Source of the DNA: Desmodesmus armatus
Lineage: Eukaryota > Chlorophyta > Chlorophyceae > Sphaeropleales > Scenedesmaceae
NCBI GenBank assembly: GCA_007449985.2
Contig: VIIQ02000089.1
Span: forward strand, 62,001-126,000
DNA length: 64,000 nt
Direction of reading: 5' to 3'
A program made the position numbers and the translations under genes. The notes beneath the pieces were generated by a model. That model searched no databases, had not been told where the DNA came from, and saw only the letters and a program-made list of their open reading frames with translations. How positions within the stretch are numbered: position 1 is the stretch's first letter; each line of letters begins with the position of its first letter. Below are positions 34,760 to 48,213 of the stretch, piece after piece.

Positions 34760-36772
34760 CATGCTGCGCCATGGTAGTGGCCATAAATCGAGGGGCTCCT
34801 GGAAGCCATGCACACCCCAGCTACAGCGCCTATGAGGTTCCGACGTCTTCTTGATGTACTCATTGAGCAACCAAATTACTGCTACTCGAGCACCACATGC
34901 AAGTGCTGTGTGCTGGCTTGCCAAGGCCTGCTTTGCTGACGTATGGCTTGAGTAGAAATGCTGCCTCGCCATACTACACGCTGCTGCACTAAACTATTTT
35001 ATCTGACTTCAAGCCCCTTCAGTATGTGTCGGTATGTGTGTCTCCTCCTTATGGGTCAGCTGGACAGCTTGGACTGCTGGGGCCAACGCACCTGCGCAAG
35101 TGCTGTTGGGGATCCGCTCGCTCTCAGCCAAACAGCAGCTGCTGCATACCAACAACAGCGCAATCACAAGCGTCCATACTGCAGCTGAAGACCCATCCGC
35201 TCTCCAGCGAGTGCCTTTCTGGCCCAGGCTGGCCTTGCTGCAGCAGCTGGCAGTCATGGGCGTATGCTGCTGTGCCTTGGCCCTGTCAGCTTCACCGAGC
35301 CTCAGGAAGCTGGTGTAGCTTGTTCGTTTGTTCTGTTCAGCGCAGAGGCTAAGCCAAAATAATAAAATGGCCTTCAGAAGGAAGTGCATGGTCTGTTTGC
35401 AGTCAATCGAAAACGGTCTGTGGGACTTGATGTGGGACGCGATCTGGACGAGACGAGCTCCACGTCCCGTGATAACGACCATCGAGAGGACAAACGAATG
35501 CCATTGCTCGCTAGGCATGCGTCATCTGTTTCCGGCACCGTCACAGAGGCAGGTCATCTACGGTTGGTGACTAAGGAGCAGTGCCGTGCTCACCTCCCTG
35601 CTGCACACACCTCGTTGACATGTAACTCAGCTAACCAGGGAGATCTGACACTGGCAAGCACTGCTGTGGCACAAGCTGAACCCGCCATGAACACAGTACT
35701 AGTGCCATGAACAGATTGCAATGTCCTAATTTCATGTACATTTTCTCCCTTTGCCCCACCCCTCATTCTCCTACTGAGAACACCAACATTGCAGTTCCTT
35801 TCTTATGCAGCTATCAAAGGGATGCAGCTGGGCCGGCACAACAACTGCAAGATCAATCAATATTGAAGTGGAACGCTCTCTATGCAGACATGACACCCCA
35901 ACCAAGCCCACAATGTGACAGCTGCAGTGCTTCAACCTGCAAGTATTCAGCTTGCTGCGATGCAAACAGGTCTGCATGACATGAATGTGGGCTGTCTGCG
36001 TGTTGGGCTGCATGCGCATGACCTGAATGTGGCCTGCCTGCCGACTGCCACTTGGGCTGCATGCATGTGCTGACTGCCAGTTTGGCAGAGCCTGATACAT
36101 CCGCAGCAAGGGGTGTGACTGCGCCAGGCACAAGGCTGCTGTTGCCGCCGTGCTGGTCACCACCGTGCTGGTCATCAGATGACAGCTGATATTTGATGGC
36201 AGCTGCACACAGCATTGAGCTTGCCGTACCCTATGGGGCGGTTGTGCGATTACTTTGGAGGTTCGCTGGGATGCTGTGTCGCTGGATCGGCATCAGGGTG
36301 CGCATCAGCCTTGCCCGTTGGATGGTATGGCAGGCATTTATGCTGATTGCCTGTTGGGATGCATGGCAGGCATGTGGACTGACTCTGGCGGCGGCAGGTG
36401 TTCTGCCTTGACGCTGGGCTGCATGGCATGCATGATTGCTGCCGGCGTGCTACGTAGATGTTCCTTGGCAAGGACGGCAGTACTATTGGGGAGAGCTCTA
36501 CTCAGCAGCGCTGTGTTTGTGATAGCAGACAGGCGTGCAACAGGAGGGTGGCGTGCTGGTGGGAGTGCAGCAGTAAGGTTGTGCCCTGATGTCCGGTTGC
36601 CGTTTGGCTTTCAACAGGCTATCAATCATGTAACTGCAGCCACGCCTAATCAGTTACAGGGCGAAGGGCGGCAGAACTGCCCGTCAATATGCACTAGAAA
36701 CAAAACCCAAGGGCAGTTGGCCAACGGGAGCGCCCATCGGTTGGACCCAAATACATTCAGCTTGACCCATCG
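34760..36772. other. Intergenic, nothing recognised
   Basis: Upstream of the glycosyltransferase gene and before repeat copy B. Open frames exist on both strands (35518-35009 minus, 36255-37085 plus) but show no family motifs or conserved splice structure. Repeats of TGCATGGCAGGCATG type occur near 36300-36430. Confidence 0.35.
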
Positions 36773-39700
36773 CGCATGTTGTCAGTGTCTTGCAAGTACC
36801 GCAACAAGGACCTTGTCCCCTGTCATCTGCACCTTGCTCGACACAAGCAGTCACAACAGTACTGCAAAAAACATATTCCACAGAAACATCCCGATAATAC
36901 CTCTTGTGCATGCGTTGACAACACAACCATCACCACGGCAAACCTTGAATGACGCAGTGGTGTGCACATGCTCAGCCGCAAACCCACCACAGCGGGTGTC
37001 CCCATTGCCAAAGCCGCACATGGCTGCAACGAAACACCGTGGAATGACTGGAAACTCACAGCCGCAACCCAGATCATCTGCATGATGCAATGAGTCATTG
37101 CAAACATCCACAAGTGGTCCTGGTATCACACTGCCGTGCTCGTGCAGTGGTACTGCTGACGCAGCACCATGAACATCACACCAGGCATGCAGTACAAACA
37201 ACCACTACCACCACAACAACTACCCTCTTGCCGGCCTCCTTCCTTTGCAAAGGACACAGATCCCAGACCACACCAGCAATGCACCACAGCATGACAACCC
37301 ACTTGCCTGCCTCCTGCTCTTCCAAATCAGTGATCCCAAACCACACCACCCCAAGAACGCAACACAACCTCGGTCCATCTGCCTAATCATGGACCTGACT
37401 CATCCGCGTACCTTCACCACCACCCCAAGGACACAGCATTGACCAGGCAAAACTGCGACAGAGAGGTTGCCAGCAATAGCAGCGCTGTGGCGCTGCCGTG
37501 CAGGGCGACATCATCTCCAATCCAACCACACACAGCCAGCACAGTCGGGGTCGTGAATGGAAAGTCACAAGGGCTTTGAATGCAAAACGCATACACAGCA
37601 CGCCAACTGAACCCAAGCGCACCACAGTGCCACCAGTTTGAACTTCAAACAATACCGAAGCTTACAAGCTGTCAGCCTGTAACACAATGTGCTCCATACC
37701 CAAGCCGAATGCACGGCGCATAAGTTGGGGTTCCCCGGCATTCAACGCGCGAGCCGTTGAAGGGCCATACCACACGGTGCAAAGCCCTTGCAGGTAGCAG
37801 ACGATGCCGCAGCCATGCCAAGCAACACAGCAGGCAGCCCAACGTGCTGGAGACCTGTGCCCCTGCTGACTTACCATGCACCTTGCGGGGTGCCTTCAAG
37901 GCAAGTTGTCTGTTACAGGTACAGCGCCGAGAGCCGGCCAGCCAGCCAGCCCGCCAACCAGACAGACAGACAACCTCCTGGGGCATAAGGGCTACGCACC
38001 ACAGCCAACCAGGAGACAAGCCGCAATGAGGCACCTCGATAACCCTGAGGGGAACGATCGGACGAAGCCCGCATGAAAGTTGTGGCACTGCCACACACAA
38101 ATGGGCAGAGCAGGCGAGGTGATACCCGCAACATGCCTGTACAGTGTGATGGAGGGACTCCGACATAAAACACACAAAGACAACCCAGCATTTTGACTCA
38201 TGGCCTGGTCTGGAAAACAACCCCACAACATAAAGGTCACATCAGCATGCTTGTGACGCAGCCTGCTTTTGGACCAAGTGCAAGCGCAGGATTGCTGGTT
38301 TGAGTTGAGCGCCACTCCTCATCCACAAACTCCCCAGCCTGTGCGCAACAAGCCAGCCATGACCAAGTCTCTTGTCAACCACAGAGCGCAGCCAACGGGC
38401 AGAACACACAACTTTCGAAACAGCCAGCAGCTATTGTGCCCCAGCTCATACCTGGGCAGGCCAGCTAGCGAGCACAGCAGTGACGCCCAGTGTGGCACCT
38501 GATGTGTCCAGAACCTGTATGATAAAAACATTATCCGCATGAGTCTGCTGGTGCAGCTCTGAGAGCCATGGTGGTGTCTCCACAGGTCTCCAAGGACTGC
38601 CTGGCAACGAGCTAGTACGGTGCCAGCACAGTGCTGCGCCGCACCGTGGTGTTGACCACACCCCCAATGAAACAATGCGCACGCAAAACCACAAGAACAG
38701 TACACAACACACAAAGCACTGCGTTGATGAGCAGCTGGGAGTGCTGCTGAGAGCCTCACACTGTGTATCACTCAGAATGAGGCTCGTCGCTTGCAAGCAG
38801 AGTAACGCAACCTTGCCAGCAGCAGCCAGCAAGAAGGCGTCATTTGGAACTGGAGGCCGGCCCATGCAGCCTGCCAGCGTTGGCTATTGCATGCCTGTGT
38901 CAACAACAGGCAGCTTGCCAGCCAAACAACCACAAGAGGAGGCATGCGGTTGTTCCCACAACAGCATGCACGAAGCTAGCATGCAGTGCTTTGTTCCCCT
39001 ATTTCCACCATAAGCATGACATCCATTGCATGCAAGGAACCTGCTGGGCTGTTGCTCATGCTCCACACAGGCACCGCTCACAACAGCTGTGGATGCCACA
39101 GTAAGACTCAATCCACATCGTGCAAAAATGGGCCACAGCAACATCAGGATGCCCCAAACTGACCCCACACATCAGCAGTGGGGCATGGGAGTGCAAGCAG
39201 ACAGCCAGCATCGTATGCACTCAGCGCAGCCGACACAAGGCTAGCGCAATTACATCGGACCAGAAGCCAGGCGTGACTGTTCACTGTGTGAAATTGTGGC
39301 AAACATCTCCTGGCAGGCCGCTGTTACTGATGCGGCATACAACCACCCATGAGCCGCCCTAGTCAAGTCCATGCTGCGCAATCAAGACCACATTTCACAT
39401 CCATTCTCTCAGAATTTCCACACTGTAAACACACACCCGCAATGCAGCGCAAACAAATTCCGTGCGCTTCTGTTTCCCTGCACCTCACAACCAGTAATAC
39501 GTGGTGATACAGTAGCACAGTAGTGGCTGTGAAGCCCACAAACAGGTACACATGCAGCCATGGTGTGGCCCCATATTTTAGCGCGGTGATCACCGTGAAA
39601 TTAAGGTGAATTATGCTGGACGCAGGGCGCCCTGACCTTCTTCTTGAACACACCCCAAATGAGCCAATGTGAGCCTGCACCATATGCAAGCAACTTCCCA

Positions 39701-42700
39701 GGCAAGACCCCGTGCCAACACACCGTAGAAAGTGTTCACGCGTAACAGCAGGCTGCTAAAGTGCACAAAATTGCATGCCCTGATCAATGGGCCATGCCGA
39801 TTACAAACACAGCCTAATGCCTGTGTGTTTCCCCAGACCCAGAATGCACAGCAGATGCAGCAGTCGATTAAGAACCAGCCACATGTTGAAGCAGCCAACA
39901 TCTGCTGCACACCTTCAGGGCATGCTGGTAAAGCACCCAGCATGCACACGGTATCTTGAAGCCCAGAGCGACATCTTGCATCACAAGGGCATATGGCAGG
40001 CTGGAGGCTTGCTAGAGCAGGGCCAGCATCCACCCTCTTCACGGTGCAGGCTGCAGGTGTAGCTAGAGCCAATACAATTTTGAGCCTGGTGCATGCGGCG
40101 TACTCTGTGGCACACCAAACAAAATGAGTAACCCAAAAAAAGTGATCACACCTGTGACATCCACCAACAATTCCTAACACTTTGCCCCCCAGGCTGCAGA
40201 TGACTGCATGCCCCAGATCACCTCGCAGTGATACAAGCATGCACATCGTGACAGACCTAGAAGACCACACATCCCCCACTGTGCAGGCACATGCAGGCTG
40301 ACCAAGGCGCAACCAACTCTTGAAGCACTTCCCAACACCGCATTGCTTTTCAAGCACCAAGCATGCGTAATGTAGTCTCTACACCACAACTAAAAGCCCC
40401 CTCCCACACACACATGCACTTGGCTTGCAAACAGCAACTTCGAAAACCAAGCACATCCACAGGTGCAAAGCACTGTGTTGACTGACACGTACAGACCATG
40501 CTTTTGAGACAGGCACAAACACACGCAAGCTGTGTGGCAGTCTGCACATGGCTTTATAGGTGAGGCTCCCAGCAAACCAGCCCTGAGCAGCGCTGTGCTG
40601 CACAACACGTGCTGGCCATGTGCTGGCCAAAACACATCATGCGCTCAACTTTGTCAGAGCAAACAAGCCTTGTTTGCATGATGAAGTAGGAAAGGCAGGA
40701 AGGTGTGCATGCCTGAGCATCTCACCAACAGCAGTAGACCAGGGCTAGACACCAACACAGCAAGTGCCACACCCTCCAAAACCCCACTGGATGTCACAGA
40801 TGTCACAGACAGCAACCCCCACATGCATGCGCGCACTGTGCGCACCAAGAACATTTTGAGCCCAGCAATGGGAGAGAGCACTGTGACTGACACGTACAGA
40901 CCATGCTTTTCAAATGTCAAACTGAGACAGCCACAAAGAAACGCAAGCTGTGTCGCAGTCTGCATATGGTTTGATAAGTGAGGCTCCCAGGAAACCCAGC
41001 CCTACGCAGCGCTGTGCTGCCGAACACACGCTGTCCATGTGCAGGCCGGAAAACACGCCATGCATTTAAGTATCTTTGCTCTGACAACTTTGCTCCTTTG
41101 TCAGAGCAAACAAGCATGCAGTAGGAAAAGCAGGAAGGTGCCTGAGCGCCTTACCAACAGCAGCAGACCAGGGCCAGACATCAACACAGCAAGCGCCAGA
41201 ACACTCCCAATCCCCACTGGATGTCACAGAAAGCAACCCCTACACGCAGTGCACCTGAGAGCTCCTGAGAACCACAAAGTGCACCTGAGAGCCACAACTA
41301 CCAGTCACCACCACAACTACCAATCAATACCAGCGTGCTTGATGCTGCACAGACCACCTGAGCATGGCTGCACCACGCCCATGCAGCACAGACAGCTGCC
41401 TGCAGGGTGCTGTGTTGGGTGCACAAAGCACATCAAGCAACCCCCAAAGCCCTGGGTACTGATGACACCTGAATTTGCAGCTCAACACCATGCCTGGCAG
41501 GTGCTGGCCGACGCTGGCAAACAACCAGACACAGCGGCACACCAAGCAGGTAAACTGATGCGTAGGGCCATCCTTGCACAAAGAAAAGGAACAGCAGCAG
41601 ACACCGTTTCACCAACACCCAACACCACCCTGCTGCACCACCAGCACAGGACACAGTGGGTGGGCAGCACGCTGGCTACTAACTGACAAATATGCACACA
41701 GCTGGCCATTGCACTACACTGCACCAACCCAGCAGCTCTACTGCTGCTGCTGTGCTCTCGCTGCCTTCACTCCATATCGACATTGTCGCCGTCAACCATG
41801 ACCACGTCGTCGCCATCCATCACCACGTCCTGGAGGCCGTGCATCACAACGGTCTCGTCCTCGTCCTCCTGCACCTCCTGTGCTTCAGCATCATGGGCAG
41901 GCACAGCAGCAGCCGCGCCGACAGGCAGCACAGCCTGCTGCGCAGGGCCCTGCTGCTCAGCTGGCTGCAGCGGCCAGTCCACATGCTCTGCCTCACCAAA
42001 GGCCAGCTGCAGCTGCTGCTGCATGGCAGCAAGCTGCTGAGCGGCCGCTGCTATCGCCGCCTCCACTGCTGCCGCTGCTGCTGCCACCTCCTCTGCAAAC
42101 TTGACATGATCCACAACATTCTGAGCTGGTATCCAGAAGAGGTCTGGGAACCGTGTGATCACTTTCTTCACACCTCGCAACACAGCATCGTTGATACCAG
42201 AGGGGCCACCGTCAGGGATTGCGCGGGGTGCGTCCTGGTCGCCAAGGGCAAAATACTGCAGCAGCCCGACAGCATGGGTCATGGCTGCGTTTGCTTCATG
42301 GATGGTGAGGTACCTTGTGGCAGCACAGACAAGCACACGCAGACCAGTGCGTACCAGTAAGCCCCAGAATCACACCACAGCTGGACCACATGTAAACAGA
42401 TCAGTCAGACGCTGCGGGTGGCAACCCCAAAAGTTGCAAACACAACAGCCAGGGTACCAGTTTGAAGACGAGGCCAAGGGGGGGGGGGCATGTAGCTGTC
42501 ATATGGTGTAAAAGGAGCGGATCAACGTGAAGATCATCAAGAGCACGAGGCTGTGTGCAGGCAGAGGAGGAGGGCCCCGCGTCACGCATCAAATGCAACC
42601 GTTTTCCTGCCAACTGCGATGTAGGGCAACTGGCCCTTGTCAGGGGTTTGCATTGGCCCACAACATGTGCTAGAAGCACGAAGCACATTTCGATAGTGCT

Positions 42701-43251
42701 CTGTGCGGTGGTCTGGGCTGGGACATGACTGCTTCCGTCTTGCCCAGGAACCGATGCACTGCATATTTCAGCCCCAAGTCTCCCCACCTTCTAAGGTCAT
42801 ATGCGCCGTTGCAATACAAGATGCTTCGGTACTTCTTGTGGCCTTGGCGTTTGGGCTCGTGTCTCACAGCACCCCAGCACTGCAGCATGATGTCGAAATG
42901 ACTTCAACTAGCTTCAGAACGTTCAGTTGAGCTTGCGTGGATGCTGCTGAGTGCGTCTGTAGCTCAGGCCAGATTAACCGCTGATCACGTTGCAAGGGTG
43001 CGGATGGCGATAAGGCTAGAGGTGGACAGAGTTGCTCAAACGGCCTACCACGTGTTAGCAAACGCTGGGGTGCATCAAAAGAGAACTCCACGGCCTCTAC
43101 AACCCACAAAAACCTGGTCAAACCTACGCAAATGGAGCGAATCAGATGTAGGTTAATATTCTGAGAGCAGCCAATGTGATCTCATCGACCCCTGATGCAA
43201 TGTCACTGTCGCACGCGTGTGCCAGTGCCTGCCCTACTGTTTGGTGCCAAC
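36773..43251. repeat. 6-kb duplicated segment, copy B
   Basis: Diverged direct copy of 15993-22081. Order of blocks is kept. It also has an internal tandem duplication, of about 445 bp, with the TTGTCAGAGCAAACAAG block near 40652 and again near 41099. Because both copies share the internal duplication, it probably predates the larger one. About 500 bp of extra sequence near 40.0-40.9 kb accounts for much of the length difference. Confidence 0.9.
41767..42888 (-). CDS. Repeat-borne acidic-tail protein, copy B
   Basis: Paralogue of the 20702-21735 gene. The terminal exon (from about 42336) encodes QYFALGDQDAPRAIP, VLRGVKKVITRFPDLFWI, an Ala/Gln helix and the same acidic end DGDNVDME. It has insertions of whole codons relative to copy A, for example extra Ala/Gln residues and PAEQ. 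The upstream exon starting near 42888 reads LQCWGAVRHEPKRQGHKKYR and ends at a shared AG|GTGGGG donor. Conservation of frame over hundreds of bases amid heavy noncoding divergence argues that it was coding after the duplication. Function unknown. Confidence 0.55.
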
Positions 43252-45989
43252 CATTGGCATCAAATCACCGAATGTGCAAGCTTGCTTCGTACTCATGGAG
43301 CCTGGCACAGCATGCGAGCTGAAACCCTACGGCACGTTGTGCACGCAGTGCACAGATTGGCCGTTTTGTCAAGGTCAACACAATGTCTTGATGTTGTTTC
43401 GGACTACATCCCGGACAGCCACAGTGCAGGAGGCTGCCCTGCCAGGCTGGGTTGTGAGTAGTGGATGAAAGAGCGCAGCACCCAGAAGCATGGGTGCACC
43501 CGGTGGTCAGTGAGCTGGTGCTGGCAGGAGGGGGTGCTGCTGGATCATGGCCGAAGACGGCTCCTGAAGGCTAGAGGGCGCTAGCGCTCTGCGGTTGTCA
43601 AGCTGTCGAATGCTTCCACACGCACGCGCTTTGTTGCTTCTTGGTTGCATATCTGCCATACGCATTGATGCGATATGGCATGCTGCGGTAGCAGTGCCAC
43701 TAGCCTTCTGCATCACTGTGCTGCTGTTGGTCAATTATCAAGGCAGGTTGTGCTTGAAGCGCATGTGCTGGCCGCGCACACCCCTTGAAAAAGTATTGCT
43801 GCTTGACCTGTGTGACACGCGTGTGCACATTGCTCGCAGATGTGCGGAACGTTGGTTTGATAATGGTGCAAGTCCCCGCAGGCACAGTGTTGTGACTGCA
43901 GATCAGTGGCCACCTAGCAACCCCAGCTACACTTTCATCTGGCAGACAAGTACCAGGGATTCCAACAGGTATCAGAGTACAGGCTGGACAATGCGCCTGT
44001 TTGTTTGACCATGAGATGTAGAGCTATACAGCAGCGAACCGGGAATGACAATGCACCTCACATGATGCGACCCCGCCAACAGTCCACATCACTGTTGACA
44101 AGCAAGGGCCTGACTCTCCACAGTTGCCTCCATGTATAGCACACTTCATCCACCACAGACAATCTGTCTTGATGACGCACACATGCTCTGCCAGAATCCT
44201 ACCATGGTTTGTTGGCTCCATACTATCGGTAGTACCGCTGTGGGACTCCATCACACTGCAAATGCCTCTGCTGTTACAGCATCTCAGATGACCAGAAGAC
44301 ACAGCAGGACGGCACATCACCGTTTTTTCCCTTCTTTGAAGGAAGAAGAAGGCGACCGGCAGGAAGGCTTCAGCAGATGGCAGCATACCTGCAACACCCA
44401 CAGGGGCAGCTGTGGGTTAAACAACATCCCTTCACCACCACTGCTGACATGCCATGACTGTCGACAGTCATCACACTGCTGACAGTCACGCTCCGGCTGC
44501 CAAGCTGACACAAGGGCTGCTGTCAGGATGTGGAAAGACTGCTGAGCACTGGTACCGTACCACGCCACGGCACGCCGGGCACAAGGCACAAGGCGTACAG
44601 CACGAACAGCAACCTGGTCAGTGCCAGTCTGCCGGTGCGCAAAGATGATGCTGCCTGCCGCAGGCTGCCAGCTGAGCTGGCTAGTTCTGCGGAATATAGA
44701 AACATACACACTGTAGTACACATGACACTTGCTGTCGCCACCTCTCTGTCCCTACCATACCACCACACCATTCACCAGATGCACACGCCCTGGATCATTT
44801 GCCTGAGTATGGCGTGCCAGAAATATGGCACCATACAAAGCATGCAACAGCCGACACACTGCACACCCAGGACACTGCATTGGCCAGTCATGCACACACA
44901 GCTGTATCACGCAGTTAAATCAAACCGTTTGATTCAACTGCCAAGCAACACCCAGCCAAGTGTTGACGGCCAGTGTGTGTGCAAGCGACACAGAGGCTCC
45001 TAGCAGTCACCAAAGAAGTCACTTCTTTCTTTCTTTCTGCAGTGCTAGTAGCGCAACGTTGTTAACGGTCTCGTCAGGTGTTGTATAATTATTCTGGAGC
45101 TCTGCTGAGCCAGCTGCAGCCTACAGCAAAGATGGGGTGTCAAAGTACACCCCCAGTACAGGTCACCCTGGGCCTCTGGGGGCCTGAGCGCTACGGGGCA
45201 GCATACAGTAGCACGTTAAAGTGTGAATCTTGACCAAAATTTAGGAATGCGAATCGACGCGAGTCAACTGCACACAACCGAACTAAAGTTTGACCATGTT
45301 TCCCATCATACGCTTGAACAGCACCCGCTTTCTATACTTTTTCGCAAACATCATTGAGCAACTTTGACTGCTGTTACTTGGAGCTCCACGACACTGCATC
45401 TTCCTAGCAGCTGGTCTTGTAAAGAGTCACTGACAGTGTTTGGAATCCGCTATATCGCCGGTGCTGTGCGTGTCTGTCATGTGCAAGCAAGCTCTGTTTC
45501 CAGCAGCAGCAGCAGGGCACCTGCTGCAGGTGAAAACTTTGCCCATGCAAAACGGTGCTATGCAGGGCTCTTTGTCCTACAAAACAGCTTTACCATTTAT
45601 TCAAGAATTTCTGGACACGGTTATGCCCACTTGTGAGACAGACATACCTGACCTGCAGCTCTCCCCAGGGTGGGCAGCAGCAGGACCAGGGGGTCTTCTG
45701 CTGTCCGTGGTGCACGTGCTGGTGCAAAGCACTCATGCAGCATGCATGCAAAATCATATGTGCCTCTATATCAGCGTGTTATGGTGCGTCTGCGCTACTC
45801 TAGCCACAGAACCGATGATGTCACTTCAGATTGGTGCGATGATCGCCAAGCAGTCACCACGGCACAGGCCGTATGAGCCTGGCGGTGTACCCAAAGGTGG
45901 TTAATATCACAAAGATTATAATTTCAGCGCTTGCGGTCACCATTTCTGTGAGCATCCCAAGAAAAGGCGCGGCAAAGTTCACCTGACGT
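43252..45989. other. Mostly unassigned sequence
   Basis: A block at about 44170-44260 (GCACACATGCTCTGCCAGAA) resembles the left part of the 6-kb repeat and may be a third, older fragment. Plus-strand frames at 43595-44008 and 45440-45904 are open but match nothing I know. A (TTTC)n run lies near 45024. Confidence 0.35.
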
Positions 45990-46107
45990 GACCGTTAAAA
46001 GGCCCTTTCCACACACAATCGTTTGCAACGTTGTTAAAAGGCCCTTTCCACACACAATCGTTTGTTGCACAACGTTGTTAAAAGGCCCTTTCCACACACA
46101 ATCGTCG
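45990..46107. repeat. Three short direct repeats
   Basis: GTTAAAAGGCCCTTTCCACA followed by CACAATCGT occurs at about 45994, 46033 and 46077, so spacing is 39 and 44 bp. The linker GTTGCACAACGTTGTT carries the dyad AACGTT. Confidence 0.9.
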
Positions 46108-47525
46108 TTATGACCTCCCCTTTGCCCCCAGAACACACTGGCGTGTCACCACGCAACATGCACAAACTGGGCAAAGCCCAGGTGTATATGATCTGCAAGT
46201 CCTGTCAAACTGACGCAGCATTGGCCTGGCACACAAGGTAATTGGTAAGCAGGTGTGCCACACCTGCCGGGCAAAGAAATTGGCAACACCAGAGGCCCTT
46301 GAAGAGCACACACGACATGACAGGCATGCCCATGCACCACAGCATGTTGCCCACTTACTAGAGGCCTGCACAGCAGAGCTGACTGCATAAGGGCAGGCCA
46401 AGTGTTCCTTCCAGTTTGCCTTGCGCAGACAGCAGTATGCATGCATGCGTGCATGCATGCATGTATGGATGCCCGCCAACCCAAAATGCCATGACCCCAA
46501 GACCTGCGCCACACCCACCAAGGATGCAGCCAGCCAACTTGGCTGTAGGGGTAGTCGCTTGGGGCTCAAGCGGCTACCCCTACATCCAACACAGAAAACC
46601 ACACGTAGGCACAGCAATAGAGATGCGGCATATGCCCCTTCAGTGCCCTGACCCCCACCCCAAGACACAGCCTGGCCAGCAGCACAGCAGCCCTTCAGAG
46701 GTCTTCGGGCAAAGGCAGCTGACAGAAAGTGGCCAACCTGCCGCAGCTGGTCCGACCAGAGGTGCTGACCTGCTGATCTAGCGCACATCTTGCAGTGCTG
46801 CGCAATCTCAAGTGCAGTACGAATACAAACCAGTAGCATACGTCGTACGTAACGGCACCACCACATGTTTCATGCTGGTGGACCTACCGGGTAGCCAACG
46901 CTCTCACAACCACACAACACAGTTACTTGCTGCGACGCACATGCTGTGACGCGCATGCACTGACTACACGCGGCATACTAATCAAAACAACATGGCTGCC
47001 GCATCCAAGTGACTGTGCAACCCCACCCACGAGCCCACAGATAGCCAAAGCTGTGGGCAAGTTCGTGGACGTTAGTGTTGTCTGCTTGTTGCCACAAGCG
47101 CTCGGAGCACAACAATGGCTTTCACAGCTTACAGTTGACTGTCAAACTATGAGCAGCTGTAGACCAGGGCACCAAAGGCAAGCAACCCCTGACGCACGAC
47201 CATGACGCTCAGCACAGCATACGTAGTGCTACTAGTCACTAGTGACTAACGCGCTAGCGGCACGGTGCCGGCAAAGTATCTGCAATGCTGGACCAGGATC
47301 ATGGTCCCGTCTCAGTCTGGATTCAGACAAACGCAGGCAGGTGGCGTGTACGCCCCGGGTCCCGCACAATGGCTGATGCATTCTTACAGTTACAATTCCT
47401 CAGCAACGGTCCCTGATTCCTTTCTCAACTTCCATGCCAGACTGTAAAGCAACAGAAGGAGCATGTGCCAGGTACGCGTGTGCATCTCAAAAGCATGACT
47501 CATCTTACTGGCATGGTATGATAGT
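46108..47525. other. No supported gene; possible zinc-type coding relic
   Basis: The plus strand at 46180-46500 has short open pieces with paired cysteines (CKSC, then CHTCRAKK, then KCHDPKTC), broken by stops. This could be an old transposon coding region. A 252-codon minus frame over the same DNA looks like its antisense shadow. A GCATGCAT run lies at 46437-46460. Confidence 0.35.
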
Positions 47526-48213
47526 CTGAATCACCCAGACAACAGCCACAGTCATTGCAACTCTGGCAAGCCTTGCGGCACGCACGGCAATGTAACAACA
47601 TGGAATTACTGCTGTTGGGGCGCAGCCCAGTGCAGCGCGTATGCAACACCATCATGGTCCATGATGGACCCCAGCCACCACCCTCACACCACCTGCCCAC
47701 AGTGCTGTAGTAGTCAGGTGCATCAGATTGAGGAGTCAGTTGTGTGGACTAGCGCTCAAGCCAGCACACACAGCTATCAAAATGCATGTGTGAATTGCTA
47801 TATGTTGCAGCGTTGCCACATTCGGCTCCCCACGCCGGAACCCCCCCTCCCCCGTACCATGTGTCTTGGGGGCTGCTGGTGTTGAAGTAGTCTCATGCAT
47901 CTTGTTGAGAGGACTTTTTGTGTGCAGGGCAACTCTGGCAAGCACACACGGCAGTAAAACAACATGTTTGTATTGCTGTTGATGCGTCGCTAGCCCAGTG
48001 CACAGCATATACAATGCCATCATGGTCCATGATGGACCCTGGTCATCATCCTCAGGTGGTGAGACATCACTTGCCCACAGAGTTGTAGTAGGTATGTGCA
48101 TCAAATTGAGGGTCAGTTGTGTGCACTAGCACTCTAGACAGCATACACAGCATTTGGATTGCATATATGAATTGCCATTTGCTGCAGTGTTGCCACATAT
48201 GGCACCCTACACC
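47526..48213 (+). repeat. Satellite units (two), second locus
   Basis: About two units of the 2.9-7.8 kb satellite, with the same GTGCAGCGCGTATGCAACACC block, dyad and GTGCATCA block. The second unit is cut at ATATGGCACCCTACACC (48197-48213), where a 2.15-kb insert begins. Confidence 0.9.

Noticed and set aside
35009..35518. 169-codon minus-strand frame with hydrophobic stretches
   Set aside because: No family motif, no splice context, and no conserved start; it may be chance.
46108..46866. 252-codon minus-strand frame, Cys-rich
   Set aside because: No recognisable motif; composition matches the antisense of a decayed plus-strand coding relic.
48154..48213. Extension of the recombinase exon into the satellite
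   Set aside because: The frame is open there, but the sequence is ordinary satellite and shows no recombinase residues.
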